Below are positions 8,399 through 17,133 of a DNA stretch of 64,000 bases, piece after piece (position 1 is the first letter of the stretch; every line of letters begins with the position of its first letter). Source of the stretch: Limosilactobacillus gastricus DSM 16045 (lineage in GTDB: Bacteria > Bacillota > Bacilli > Lactobacillales > Lactobacillaceae); assembly GCF_001434365.1 (NCBI RefSeq), contig NZ_AZFN01000005.1, forward strand, positions 28,031 to 92,030, given 5' to 3'. Under the pieces are notes generated by a model. It was not told where the DNA came from and did not search any database. It was given only the letters and a program-made list of their open reading frames with translations. The position numbers were made by a program, and so were the translations under genes.

Positions 8399-9559
8399 AT
8401 GCAAATTGGGATTGATAAAATGGCATTTGCCACTACCCCGTATTATTTAGATTTAGTTGACTTGGCTCAGGCCCGCGGAGAAGATCCCAATAAATATTTA
8501 ATTGGAATTGGTCAAAATAAACAGGCGGTCGTTCCGCCAACCCAGGATATTGTGACCCTGGCTGCGGAAGCTGCTAGTCGTTTACTAGATGATCATGACC
8601 GGAAAGATATTTCCACCGTTATCGTGGCAACCGAGTCGGGTATAGATAACTCTAAAGCGGCGGCAATTTACGTTAAGCAGTTACTTGGCTTAGATGATTT
8701 TGTCCGGACGATTGAAGTGAAAGAAGCCTGTTATAGTGGAACAGCCGCCATCCAGTTTGCGCGTGGCTTAGTCGCCTTGGATCCTCAGCAAAAAGTTTTG
8801 GTAATTGCGGCTGATATTGCTCGCTATGGTTTACACACGGGCGGTGAAGTAACCCAAGGGGCTGGTGCGGTAGCCATGCTAATCAGTGCTGATCCACAAA
8901 TGCTTGCGATCGAGTCAGGAAGTGTAGCCTTATCCCAAGATGTGATGGATTTTTGGCGTCCAATATATGCTACGGAAGCTATGGTTGATGGTAAGTACTC
9001 GACCAACGTGTATATTGATTTCTTCCAGCGGACTTTTGATCGCTATTGCCAAAGGCAAAATAAACAATTAAGTGATTTTGCTGCGCTGGCTTTTCATTTA
9101 CCATTTACCAAAATGGGCAAAAAGGCATTAGAAGCCGAGCTAGGTGACCAAGAAGATGCGATTAGTCAACGCTTGCGGGATAATTTAGTTGCAGAACAAG
9201 CTATTCCACGCGAAGTCGGTAATCTTTATACGGGGTCATTATATTTAGGGCTAATGTCACTCTTGGTGAATGGTGATGTCCAACCTGGTGAACGCATCGG
9301 TTTATTTTCCTATGGCTCGGGGGCAGAGGGTGAATTCTACAGTGGTATCTTACAGCCAAATTATCAAGATGGATTAAAGGCAGCTTCGTTAGCTTTAGAC
9401 CATCGTCAGCAAGTTACGGTGAGCGAATACGAAGCATTATTCAATCAGCAATTAGGAATGAAGGCTGAAGATGTGAACTTTGATTTAAGCCAGGATCCAT
9501 CACGTTTTGTCCTGTCTGGACAACGTGATCATCAACGACAATATTTGACTCGTTCATAA
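8399..9559 (+). CDS. mvaS: Hydroxymethylglutaryl-CoA synthase
   Basis: A 386-residue HMG-CoA synthase, which condenses acetyl-CoA with acetoacetyl-CoA in the mevalonate pathway. With the start at ATG 8399 the catalytic triad falls at Glu79 (ATESG), Cys111 (EACYSGT) and His233 (FHLPF). These are the numbers known for Enterococcus MvaS and they support this start over ATG 8393. AGAGGAG at 8384-8389 is also better spaced for 8399. It is monocistronic, with a terminator after it. Confidence 0.97.
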   Translation: MQIGIDKMAFATTPYYLDLVDLAQARGEDPNKYLIGIGQNKQAVVPPTQDIVTLAAEAASRLLDDHDRKDISTVIVATESGIDNSKAAAIYVKQLLGLDDFVRTIEVKEACYSGTAAIQFARGLVALDPQQKVLVIAADIARYGLHTGGEVTQGAGAVAMLISADPQMLAIESGSVALSQDVMDFWRPIYATEAMVDGKYSTNVYIDFFQRTFDRYCQRQNKQLSDFAALAFHLPFTKMGKKALEAELGDQEDAISQRLRDNLVAEQAIPREVGNLYTGSLYLGLMSLLVNGDVQPGERIGLFSYGSGAEGEFYSGILQPNYQDGLKAASLALDHRQQVTVSEYEALFNQQLGMKAEDVNFDLSQDPSRFVLSGQRDHQRQYLTRS

Positions 9560-9565
9560 ATAAGC

Positions 9566-9602
9566 GAAGGTTTAAGACGATTAAGTTTTAAACCTTCTTT
9601 TT
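9566..9602 (+). terminator. Terminator of mvaS
   Basis: GAAGGTTTAA (9566-9575) pairs with TTAAACCTTC (9588-9597), followed by a T-run. Confidence 0.9.
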
Positions 9603-9642
9603 GTAAGTCGTTCGTTAAATTTGACGGGTTTTAATTAAAAAG

Positions 9643-9671
9643 TGGTTACAGATATTTAATTAGAGTATAAT
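9643..9671 (+). promoter_or_regulatory. Promoter of the serine biosynthesis operon
   Basis: A perfect TATAAT lies at 9666-9671, with TGGTTA at 9643-9648 as a weak -35 (17-bp spacer). It precedes the AAAGGAG site of the phosphatase gene. Confidence 0.55.
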
Positions 9672-9704
9672 TGAAACATAAATCACAAACAAAAGGAGAA
9701 TATC

Positions 9705-10295
9705 ATGACGATTTTATACGTAGTTCGCCATGGCCAAAGCGTTGCTAATTCCAAGGGAATTATGCAAGGCGCTAAAATTGACACCCCCTTAACACCATTG
9801 GGTCGTCAGCAAGCCCAAGCAACCAAAGAACATTTAAGCGGGATAAGCTATGACCACGTAGTTGCGAGTCCTTTATTAAGAGCTCATGAAACAGCCCAAA
9901 TCATTGCCGGTAATGATGCGAATATTCACTTAGATGATCGGTTGAAAGAATATGATTATGGGGACTGGGATGGCGAATTAGAAGCAACCCTGTGGGATAA
10001 GTACCAACAATATTTTGATGAGCATCATAATCTATTAGCCGGGTCATGGGAGGTCTCTCATGGCGATACTTATGATCAGGTCAAGGATCGTTTAGTTTCC
10101 TTGTTTGATGAACTTGTTGCTACATATCCCGATGGGAAAATTTTAGTCGTCAGTCATGGTTTCACCATTAAGTTAATGGCTGATCTAGTTTTAAAGATCG
10201 GGAATTTAACTGGGTTGAGTGAGCCATCAAATGCGGGTTTAACTAAATTGGTCCTTACACCATCAACTAAAACTTTAGAGTTTTATGGACGTTAG
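9705..10295 (+). CDS. Histidine phosphatase family protein, candidate phosphoserine phosphatase
   Basis: A 196-residue branch-1 histidine phosphatase. The phospho-His motif RHGQS starts at Arg8-His9. The second catalytic His lies in LVVSHGF near the C-terminus, and the acidic loop is in LKEYDYGDWDGE. Such proteins are often annotated as phosphoglycerate mutase. Here the gene is first in an operon with serC and serA, 11 bp upstream of serC, and no HAD-type serB is in the window. Metal-independent phosphoserine phosphatases of this family are known in other bacteria, so it may catalyse the last step of serine synthesis. That specific role is inferred from context. Confidence 0.88.
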   Translation: MTILYVVRHGQSVANSKGIMQGAKIDTPLTPLGRQQAQATKEHLSGISYDHVVASPLLRAHETAQIIAGNDANIHLDDRLKEYDYGDWDGELEATLWDKYQQYFDEHHNLLAGSWEVSHGDTYDQVKDRLVSLFDELVATYPDGKILVVSHGFTIKLMADLVLKIGNLTGLSEPSNAGLTKLVLTPSTKTLEFYGR

Positions 10296-10306
10296 GAGGA
10301 GATTTT

Positions 10307-11392
10307 ATGGATAGAGTGTATAATTTTTCGGCAGGGCCTGCGACCTTACCACATGAAGTTGTCTTAAAGGCGCAAGCTGAATTGCTATCATTTAAAGACA
10401 GCGGGATGAGTGTCATGGAGATTAGTCACCGGTCTGATTTATACACGACGATGGCTAGTGAAGCTGAACAAGATTTACGGGATTTAATGCAAATTCCTGA
10501 TAATTATGAAGTCCTCTTTTTGCAAGGGGGCGCGACGCAAATGTTCTATACGCTGCCTTTAAACTTTGCTAACCAAGCTCATCGAGTTGGCTATATTAAT
10601 ACTGGGCACTGGTCCGAACGAGCTGAAGAAGAAGCGCGTTACGTTTCAGGTTTAACCGTGGAAGAAGTGGGTTCATCAGCCGATCAACATTTTACGGAGT
10701 TAGTCCATCAAGTTACTTTAAATGGTGATTACGACTTTATTCATTTAACAACTAATAACACGATTGAAGGAACCATGTACCGGGATTTACCAGAACTGGA
10801 TGGGAGAACCTTGGTGGCTGATTTATCCTCCAATTTCTTAGGCCAAATATATAATGTAAATGACTTTGGTATTATCTATGCTGGGGCTCAAAAGAACTCG
10901 GGAATTGCTGGTTTGACGGTAGCCATCGTTCGTAAAGATTTATTAGAGCAAGTGCCGGATTTACCAGCGATGTTAAGCTTTTCAAAACAAGCAGCGAAAC
11001 ATTCGGCTTTAAATACTCCACCAGTCTTTGCAATTTATATGGCAGGCTTAGTTTTCAAGTGGATCAAAGAACAAGGTGGCGTTGCAGCGATGCAAAAGCG
11101 AAATGAAGCTAAAGCGCAATTACTATATGAATTTTTAGATTCATCAAACTTATTCCGTAATCCGGTCGTCTCGGCTGATCGCTCGACGATGAACATTCCG
11201 TTTGTCACTGGAGATGCTGACTTAGATGCTTTATGTGTTCAAGAGGCAACCAAGCAAGGCTTAATGAGTTTAAAGGGACACAAGTCAGTTGGTGGTCTGC
11301 GGGCTAGTTTATATAATGCCATGACGATTGATGGCGTCCAAGCTTTGGTTAAATTTTTAGGAGAATTTGAAAAAGAACATGGGGGTAAATAA
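10307..11392 (+). CDS. serC: Phosphoserine aminotransferase
   Basis: A 361-residue class V aminotransferase converting 3-phosphohydroxypyruvate and glutamate to phosphoserine and 2-oxoglutarate. MDRVYNFSAGPATLP is the family N-terminus. Lys196 in GAQKNSG binds PLP, and FLQGGATQMF and the C-terminal KGHKSVGGLRASLYNA segment are characteristic. A GGAGGAG site precedes it. The stop codon overlaps the serA start by one base (TAATG), so translation is coupled. Confidence 0.97.
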   Translation: MDRVYNFSAGPATLPHEVVLKAQAELLSFKDSGMSVMEISHRSDLYTTMASEAEQDLRDLMQIPDNYEVLFLQGGATQMFYTLPLNFANQAHRVGYINTGHWSERAEEEARYVSGLTVEEVGSSADQHFTELVHQVTLNGDYDFIHLTTNNTIEGTMYRDLPELDGRTLVADLSSNFLGQIYNVNDFGIIYAGAQKNSGIAGLTVAIVRKDLLEQVPDLPAMLSFSKQAAKHSALNTPPVFAIYMAGLVFKWIKEQGGVAAMQKRNEAKAQLLYEFLDSSNLFRNPVVSADRSTMNIPFVTGDADLDALCVQEATKQGLMSLKGHKSVGGLRASLYNAMTIDGVQALVKFLGEFEKEHGGK

Positions 11393-12558
11393 TGTATCAG
11401 GTAAAAACTTATAATGTCATTTCGCCAGTGGGCTTGGCCAAATTACCAGCCAGTCAATATGCTGTTAACAAATCCGATGATCCAGATGCCCTGATTATTC
11501 GTAGTCAAGATATGCATACCACGGATTTTGGTAAAAATGTCAAAGTGATCGCCCGAGCGGGAGCAGGTTTTAACAATATTCCCTTAGATAAGGCGAATGA
11601 ACAAGGCACGGTAGTCTTTAATACGCCGGGTTCCAATGCCAATGCGGTGAAGGAATTAGTAATTGGGATGCTGATTTTGTGTAATCGGCACGTAATTGAC
11701 GCAGTTAATTGGTCGGCCCAACTGGTGGGAGCTGATGTTTCTCTACAAACTGAAAAGAACAAGAATCATTTTGCTGGTCATGAATTAGTGGGTAAAACCA
11801 TTGGGGTAATTGGTCTAGGAAATGTTGGCTCACGCGTAGCTGGTGCGGCTCAACAACTTGGTATGAAAGTAGTTGGGTATGATCCTTATATCTCGGTCGA
11901 ACATGCTTTACAATTATCAAATCAAATCCCCCGGTTAGACTCGTTAGCCGAATTACTGCAACAAAGTGATTTTGTGACGGTCCATATTCCATATACGGAA
12001 GACAATCGGCATTTAATTGGTGAAAATGAAATTGCGATGATGCCAAAAGGCGCAGTCTTATTCAACTATTCGCGAACCGATATTGTTGATGATGCGGCGG
12101 CGACTCAAGTGCTGGATCAAGGACATCTCCAACTATATGTGACTGATTTTTCAACGCAAGCAGCCGTTGAAAATCCTAAAGCGATCGTGACCCCGCATCT
12201 TGGAGGAACGACTGAAGAAGCGGAAATCAATGGTGCTGTTATGGCAGCCAATACGATTAGAAACTTCTTGGAACAAGGGATCATTCATCATTCAGTTAAC
12301 ATGCCGGAAATGACGACCCCAATGCAATACAATCATCGAATTACAGTGATGCACCAAAATGTCCCTAACATGTTGGGGCAAATTACGACGGCGGTTGCCA
12401 ATGCTAATATCAACATCGATAACCTATCAAACCAGTCACGGGAAACAATGGCTTATACGGTGATTGACCTTAACCAATTAGATGATGACACTGAGGCCTT
12501 AATTAAGAATCTGGAAGCTATTCCAGCTGTTGTTCGGGTTCGGCTATTGAATCGTTAA
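11392..12558 (+). CDS. serA: D-3-phosphoglycerate dehydrogenase
   Basis: A 388-residue D-isomer hydroxyacid dehydrogenase, the first step of serine synthesis. The NAD-binding motif is VIGLGNVGSRV. The catalytic Arg lies in NYSRTDIV and the catalytic His in TPHLGGTTEEA. The last 75 residues or so (ITVMHQNVPNMLGQI onward) form an ACT domain, suggesting serine feedback control. It is the last gene of the phosphatase-serC-serA operon. Confidence 0.95.
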   Translation: MYQVKTYNVISPVGLAKLPASQYAVNKSDDPDALIIRSQDMHTTDFGKNVKVIARAGAGFNNIPLDKANEQGTVVFNTPGSNANAVKELVIGMLILCNRHVIDAVNWSAQLVGADVSLQTEKNKNHFAGHELVGKTIGVIGLGNVGSRVAGAAQQLGMKVVGYDPYISVEHALQLSNQIPRLDSLAELLQQSDFVTVHIPYTEDNRHLIGENEIAMMPKGAVLFNYSRTDIVDDAAATQVLDQGHLQLYVTDFSTQAAVENPKAIVTPHLGGTTEEAEINGAVMAANTIRNFLEQGIIHHSVNMPEMTTPMQYNHRITVMHQNVPNMLGQITTAVANANINIDNLSNQSRETMAYTVIDLNQLDDDTEALIKNLEAIPAVVRVRLLNR

Positions 12559-12562
12559 AAAA

Positions 12563-12612
12563 AAGATCATGATTTAGGGACGCAAATCCATAAATCATGA
12601 TCTTATTTTTTT
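12563..12612. terminator. Bidirectional terminator
   Basis: AAGATCATGATTTA (12563-12576) pairs perfectly with TAAATCATGATCTT (12591-12604). A T-run follows, and an A-run precedes it for the minus strand. Confidence 0.93.
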
Positions 12613-13480
12613 ATGCTTGGTATGCTTGGCAGAGCAAGCGGACAAAAGCAGTCACTAACGGACTGCAGTTGTCATGTGTGAAAAGGCAACAGGGAAGATT
12701 AACATCAGCGGCGAAATCTTTCCAAATAAAGGTGGGGTCGTCATCTTCATATAAATCGGGACTAAGGCAAACGGCTTCGCCTGCCGCAACATAAGTTAAA
12801 GTTGTACTGTGATCGTGACTATTAATAGTAGCTAAATTTAGCTCGGCTTTGAGCTTTTGTTGCAAGTCACGCAGCGGTTGAGGACTGCCCCCACCAACCA
12901 AAAGGGTTCGACCTTGTAGATCAGCTGGGGTGATTAGACCTTGATCTGCTAAAGGATCATCAGCTCGGAGAACTAATTTGAGCCGGCTATCATATAAGAG
13001 GTGGGCTTCAACCCCAGAAATATCTTGCAATTCATCGCCCCGCGAAAAGATAATGTCACTTTGACCAGCTAAAAAATTTTCTAGGCGATGTTCACTATTG
13101 TCAAAGATTGGATCAATAAAAACTTCTGGGTGTAGTTGACGAAAGGCATACATGACTTCTGGTAATTCTAATAAGGCCGTACGGGTAAAAATGCTAATTC
13201 GGATGGTATCACTGTATTGACGAGCATAGTTCTGGCAACGTTCAATTATAGTTTGTAAATCAGTATTTAGTGATTGGAGGGCATTACAAAATTGTTGCCC
13301 TACAGAAGTCAACGCGACTTTTCGATTGGAACGATCAAAAATCTTAAAGCCTACTTCGGCTTCTAGGCTTTGAATATGATGTGAGAGCGTGGGTTGACTA
13401 ATATAAAGTTCGTTAGCTGCGCGATTAAAATTTAAGGTTTTAGCAACGGCAAGGGTACATTCAACTTGACGCGAATTCAT
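12611..13480 (-). CDS. LysR-family transcriptional regulator
   Basis: A 289-residue LysR regulator. The N-terminal winged helix (CTLAVAKTLNFNRAANELYISQPTLSHHIQSLE) is textbook and is followed by a periplasmic-binding-like effector domain. It is divergent from the NAD(P)H-binding protein gene at 13588, and two dyads lie in the shared region. It probably controls that gene and itself. The inducer is unknown. Confidence 0.92.
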   Translation of the reverse strand: MNSRQVECTLAVAKTLNFNRAANELYISQPTLSHHIQSLEAEVGFKIFDRSNRKVALTSVGQQFCNALQSLNTDLQTIIERCQNYARQYSDTIRISIFTRTALLELPEVMYAFRQLHPEVFIDPIFDNSEHRLENFLAGQSDIIFSRGDELQDISGVEAHLLYDSRLKLVLRADDPLADQGLITPADLQGRTLLVGGGSPQPLRDLQQKLKAELNLATINSHDHSTTLTYVAAGEAVCLSPDLYEDDDPTFIWKDFAADVNLPCCLFTHDNCSPLVTAFVRLLCQAYQA

Positions 13481-13505
13481 GGGTTCACCTCATTAATAGA
13501 TTTAT

Positions 13506-13542
13506 TCTATTATAAATAGATTTTAAGTATTAGACTAGTCTA
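13506..13542. promoter_or_regulatory. Candidate LysR operators in the divergent region
   Basis: TCTATT-ATA-AATAGA (13506-13520) and TAGACTAGTCTA (13531-13542) are both perfect dyads. They lie between the divergent LysR gene and the NAD(P)H-binding gene. Confidence 0.55.
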
Positions 13543-13587
13543 TTTATCAGGTATATGATTAAACCATCAACAAAGGAGGTTGATGAA

Positions 13588-14187
13588 ATGAATGTCTTAA
13601 TCCTTGGTGCTACTGGAACGTTAGGTTCAGCAGCTCGTCAAGAACTCTTAAATCAAACTGAAGTTAATTTAACCTTATTTTCACGGAGCGCCGATCGGTT
13701 AACGGTTGATCCAAAGCGTGAAAAAGCGGTCAGTGGTGATCTAACTAATGGTCAAGAATTAGATGCAGTGATGAAAGGTCAGGATGTGGTCTTTGCAGCT
13801 CTTAGTGGTAATTTAAAACGATATGCTCAATCAATTGTTGAATCAATGGATCGTAATCATGTCCAACGTTTAATCTTTATTTCTTCAATGGGAATTTATG
13901 ATGAAATTCCAACCTCGGTCGGCTCACGCGGTAACTTAAAATACAATTCGGTATTGCGTCCCTACCGTGAGGCGGCAGATGTGATCGAAGCTAGTGATTT
14001 GAACTATACGGTGATTCGGCCAGGTTGGTTCACTGGTGGTCCAGCTAATTATGAAGTGACCCATAAGGGCGAACCATTCGGCGGCCATGATGTTTCAATT
14101 AACAGTATTGCCGATTTAGTTCTTAAATTAGTTAACGACAATCAATTGTATTCAAAGGAAAGCGTTGGAATTAATACTCCAGCATAA
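13588..14187 (+). CDS. NAD(P)H-binding protein (atypical SDR)
   Basis: A 199-residue atypical short-chain dehydrogenase / NmrA-like protein. GATGTLGSAA near the N-terminus is the NAD(P)-binding glycine motif. RLIFISSMGIYDEIP and YTVIRPGWFTGGP are the second-half motifs of this group. ATG 13588 was chosen because AAAGGAGG precedes it; an upstream ATG lacks such a site. It is divergent from its probable LysR regulator and followed at 27 bp by an SDR gene. Function may be redox sensing or reduction of a small carbonyl; it cannot be named. A related protein is at 42115. Confidence 0.85.
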   Translation: MNVLILGATGTLGSAARQELLNQTEVNLTLFSRSADRLTVDPKREKAVSGDLTNGQELDAVMKGQDVVFAALSGNLKRYAQSIVESMDRNHVQRLIFISSMGIYDEIPTSVGSRGNLKYNSVLRPYREAADVIEASDLNYTVIRPGWFTGGPANYEVTHKGEPFGGHDVSINSIADLVLKLVNDNQLYSKESVGINTPA

Positions 14188-14214
14188 TTAATATAGAAAA
14201 CGAGGTAAGAAAAA

Positions 14215-15051
14215 ATGAAGCAAGAAGTAATGTTAGTGACTGGTGCCGGACAATTATCAATGGCGATTGCACGTCGCATGGGATCTGGAAAGAAGATTAT
14301 TTTAGGGGACTTAAGTCTTGATAATGCTAAGAACATCGCAGAAGTGATGACGAATGCCGGTTTTGATGTTGAAGCCGTTCAAATGGATTTGTCATCTCGT
14401 GAATCAATTCAAAATTTAATTAAAGTGGGTCAATCCTTTGGAGACATTAAATACTTAGTTAATGGTGCTGGGGTTTCACCTTCCCAAGTTCCAGTGGAAA
14501 CGATTTTGAAAGTTGATCTTTACGGGACGGCTGTCTTAATGGAAGAAGTCCGGAAAGTAATCGTTCCTGGTGGGAGTGGGGTCGTGATCTCAAGTCAATC
14601 AGGATTCCGGATGCCAGCATTAACGGCCGAACAAGACCGAGCTTTGGCGATGACCCCAACCGAAGAATTGTTAGACCTTGATTTCTTACAACCTGATCAA
14701 ATCGAAAACACCTTACATGCCTACCAATTAGCAAAGCGGGCCAATGAGAAGCGGGTTATGTATGAAGCCGTTAAGTGGGGTGAAAAAGGTGCCCGGATCA
14801 ACGATATAGCTCCAGGAATTATCGTTACACCTTTAGCTATTGATGAATTTAATGGAATCCGTGGTGATTTCTACAAGAATATGTTTGCTAAATCACCAGC
14901 TGGTCGTCCGGGAACGGCGGATGAAGTAGCAGATGTTGCTGAATTATTAATGAGTGAACGTTCCCAATACATTACTGGTTCAACGGTCTTGATTGATGGT
15001 GGAGCAACTGCATCCTACTTCTACGGACCATTACAACCAACGGAGGAATAA
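14215..15051 (+). CDS. Short-chain dehydrogenase/reductase
   Basis: A 278-residue classical-fold SDR. It starts with VTGAGQLSMAIARRMG, a variant of the TGxxxGxG motif. NGAGVSPSQVP matches the NAG motif. The Ser is in VVISSQSGFRM, and YQLAKRANEK carries the YxxxK catalytic pair. The C-terminal SQYITGSTVLIDGGA segment is standard. It is in line with the upstream NAD(P)H-binding gene and ends one base before the acetyltransferase start region, implying one operon. Substrate unknown. Confidence 0.88.
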   Translation: MKQEVMLVTGAGQLSMAIARRMGSGKKIILGDLSLDNAKNIAEVMTNAGFDVEAVQMDLSSRESIQNLIKVGQSFGDIKYLVNGAGVSPSQVPVETILKVDLYGTAVLMEEVRKVIVPGGSGVVISSQSGFRMPALTAEQDRALAMTPTEELLDLDFLQPDQIENTLHAYQLAKRANEKRVMYEAVKWGEKGARINDIAPGIIVTPLAIDEFNGIRGDFYKNMFAKSPAGRPGTADEVADVAELLMSERSQYITGSTVLIDGGATASYFYGPLQPTEE

Positions 15052-15052
15052 G

Positions 15053-15610
15053 ATGGGTGTCTTTGAAAATCTAAGAAAAGGCCAACATTATGCGATTAGT
15101 GATCCTGATTATCAAGCTGAGGTTCACCAAGAGATTAATCGGAGTGAACATTTAAGTTATCTAATCAGTCAAACCGATCCAAATGAGCAGGAACGCATTC
15201 TTGATCTGGAAAATCAACTATTAAATGATCAAATGCATGATGGAACTTATTTTACGCCGCCCTTTAATATTGATTGTGGCAGTCGTGTTTTCTTAGGGAA
15301 AAATGTTTTTGCTAATCATGATTTAGACATCATGTCGGCAGGAACAATCACAATTGAAGATGGGGTAATGATGGGACCAGAAGTTGCTTTACTGACGGTC
15401 AATCATGAACCCAAAAATATTCGCACGGTTTATACAGGTGAAATTCACATCAAGAAAAACGCTTGGTTAGGCGCTCGTGTCAGTGTCTTACCAGGGGTAA
15501 CAATCGGTGAAAATGCTATCGTTGGAACTGGGGCAGTAGTGACTCATGATGTCCCCGATAATACGATTGTGGCAGGGGTTCCAGCCCGGGTTATCAAGAC
15601 AATCGATTAA
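15053..15610 (+). CDS. Sugar O-acetyltransferase (Maa/NodL/LacA type)
   Basis: A 185-residue left-handed beta-helix acetyltransferase. The N-terminal mac domain (ENLRKGQHYAISDPDYQAEV) is followed by hexapeptide repeats. The catalytic His region is VALLTVNHEP, and the end is IVGTGAVVTHDVPDNTIVAG. It transfers acetyl from acetyl-CoA to a sugar such as maltose or galactoside. ATG 15053 follows GGAGG at 15042-15046 and comes one base after the SDR stop, so translation is probably coupled. Confidence 0.92.
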   Translation: MGVFENLRKGQHYAISDPDYQAEVHQEINRSEHLSYLISQTDPNEQERILDLENQLLNDQMHDGTYFTPPFNIDCGSRVFLGKNVFANHDLDIMSAGTITIEDGVMMGPEVALLTVNHEPKNIRTVYTGEIHIKKNAWLGARVSVLPGVTIGENAIVGTGAVVTHDVPDNTIVAGVPARVIKTID

Positions 15611-15671
15611 GATCGTTGACATTCCATTGCCAATTGTTATGATAAGGGAAAACCTTAGGAGGTAGCTAACA

Positions 15672-16094
15672 ATGGCAAAAACGATTTCGATTGATGGGCA
15701 ATTACTGCCAGCTGGTCGTCAGGTGAAAATCAAAGCGGATCACCATCAGTGGATGATTGATGAACCAGAAAGCAGTCATGGAACCGACGTGGGTCCTAGC
15801 CCTGTGCAATATTTATTAGGAGCAGTAGCTGGCTGTTTAACAATTACTGCTAAATGGTTAGCAGGACAAAAGGGAATTCGGTTAGATCAATTTGATGCGC
15901 ATGTTGAAGGCACCTATTCGATGAAACATGCCAAGGATCCGGATTTTCAAAATCGCTTTACTGAAATTCGGGTTCATGTTGACATGGAATCAGATTTAAA
16001 TCCTGATGAAGAAAAAGCTTTTATTGAAGAATGTCGGATGTATTGTCCGGTTGAAGGAACGATCGTAAACCAGACCAACTTCATAATTGAATAA
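15672..16094 (+). CDS. OsmC family protein
   Basis: A 140-residue OsmC/Ohr-like protein. The PVQYLLGAVAGCLTITAKWLA helix carries a Cys, and CRMYCPVEGTI carries the second conserved Cys. These are the peroxidatic and resolving positions of thiol peroxidases in this family. It probably reduces organic hydroperoxides. An AGGAGG site precedes it and a strong terminator follows. Confidence 0.9.
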   Translation: MAKTISIDGQLLPAGRQVKIKADHHQWMIDEPESSHGTDVGPSPVQYLLGAVAGCLTITAKWLAGQKGIRLDQFDAHVEGTYSMKHAKDPDFQNRFTEIRVHVDMESDLNPDEEKAFIEECRMYCPVEGTIVNQTNFIIE

Positions 16095-16100
16095 GTACCA

Positions 16101-16135
16101 AATCCACTAGACTCCGGGGTCTAGTGGATTTTTTA
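16101..16135 (+). terminator. Terminator of the osmC-like gene
   Basis: AATCCACTAGAC pairs perfectly with GTCTAGTGGATT, then a T-run. Confidence 0.94.
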
Positions 16136-16154
16136 TATATAAAATTATACTGTG

Positions 16155-16189
16155 TTGACGAACAATACTATATATTGTATAATATTGTT
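16155..16189 (+). promoter_or_regulatory. Promoter with PadR-type dyad
   Basis: TTGACG (16155-16160), a 17-bp spacer, TATAAT (16178-16183). A 29-bp dyad with arms AACAATA (16161-16167) and TATTGTT (16183-16189) covers the spacer and -10, placed to block RNA polymerase. The downstream PadR protein is the likely binder. Confidence 0.72.
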
Positions 16190-16207
16190 GAAGCGGAGGT
16201 ACAGAAA

Positions 16208-16534
16208 ATGAAAATTACAATTAATGCTGACCTGCTGGATGGGTTAGTCTTAGTCTTATTAAGTCGTCAAGACTACTATGGCTATGCCTTAACCCAAGAT
16301 ATGCAAGCAGTGATTTCAATCTCTGAGTCAACAATGTATCCGGTATTGCGACGATTAAAGAAAAATGGGTATTTAGAAACTTATGATCAAGCTTTAGATG
16401 GTCGTAATCGTCGTTATTATCGAATCTTACCAGAGGGTCAGGAACACCTGGAGCGGATCATCAAAATGTGGAATGATTATAAAGAAAGTTTAGACCAAAT
16501 TTTTAATGGTCATCTAGATGGGGAGGAAGGATAG
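16208..16534 (+). CDS. PadR-family transcriptional regulator
   Basis: A 108-residue PadR regulator. The winged helix is in DGLVLVLLSRQDYYGYALTQDMQ and STMYPVLRRLKKNGYLET; a short C-terminal dimerisation helix follows. ATG 16208 follows GGAGG, whereas an upstream in-frame start lies inside the promoter. The next gene starts on the base after its stop. It likely represses its own four-gene operon and responds to envelope stress or drugs, as such PadR operons do elsewhere. Confidence 0.93.
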   Translation: MKITINADLLDGLVLVLLSRQDYYGYALTQDMQAVISISESTMYPVLRRLKKNGYLETYDQALDGRNRRYYRILPEGQEHLERIIKMWNDYKESLDQIFNGHLDGEEG

Positions 16535-17131
16535 ATGGACAAGCAAAGATACTTGGAAGAACTAGCTAAATATCTAGCACCATTATCAGCAGAAGAACGT
16601 CAAGACGCCATCGATTTTTATAGCGAAATGATTGATGACGCCGGCTTAGTAACTTGGGACGCGATGGTCATGAAATTGGGTAAACCGGAGAGTTTAGCCC
16701 ATAAGATTGTAGGAGACCAAGAAGGATCTAAGGAAACAAGTTCGCAACTAACTAGGAGACATTTGAACGCTGGAACATTGGCTTTAATCCTCTTAGTAAT
16801 TGTGATTACCTTTCCGATTTGGATGATTTTATTAGGCATTGCTTTTGGGATTGTCGTCGCAATTATTGGAGCTGCCTTTGGTGTAATCATGGGAATCATT
16901 TCCACTATCATGGTCGGAATTATTTTAGGAATTACTAACATTTATATCGGCATTCTAATGGCAACGACGAATCCAGCCGTCAGTTTATTCTATATTGGAA
17001 TCGCGATTATTGCCTTAGCTATAGCTATGTTCCTATTGCCGTTGATTTGGTTTGGCTTTAAGTTACTAATTCACTGGATGGTGGAACTAATTCAATGGAT
17101 TACGAAGAAATTACATCGGGGAGGACACTAA
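16535..17131 (+). CDS. HAAS/DUF1700 membrane protein
   Basis: A 198-residue protein. The first 60 residues (KQRYLEELAKYLAPLSAEERQDAIDFYSEMIDDA) form the HAAS domain found next to PadR regulators. Long hydrophobic segments follow from about residue 82 to 190, giving three or four membrane helices rich in Gly and Ile. It is the likely membrane sensor or partner of the PadR protein. The gene begins directly after the padR stop. Confidence 0.87.
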   Translation: MDKQRYLEELAKYLAPLSAEERQDAIDFYSEMIDDAGLVTWDAMVMKLGKPESLAHKIVGDQEGSKETSSQLTRRHLNAGTLALILLVIVITFPIWMILLGIAFGIVVAIIGAAFGVIMGIISTIMVGIILGITNIYIGILMATTNPAVSLFYIGIAIIALAIAMFLLPLIWFGFKLLIHWMVELIQWITKKLHRGGH

Positions 17132-17133
17132 TC

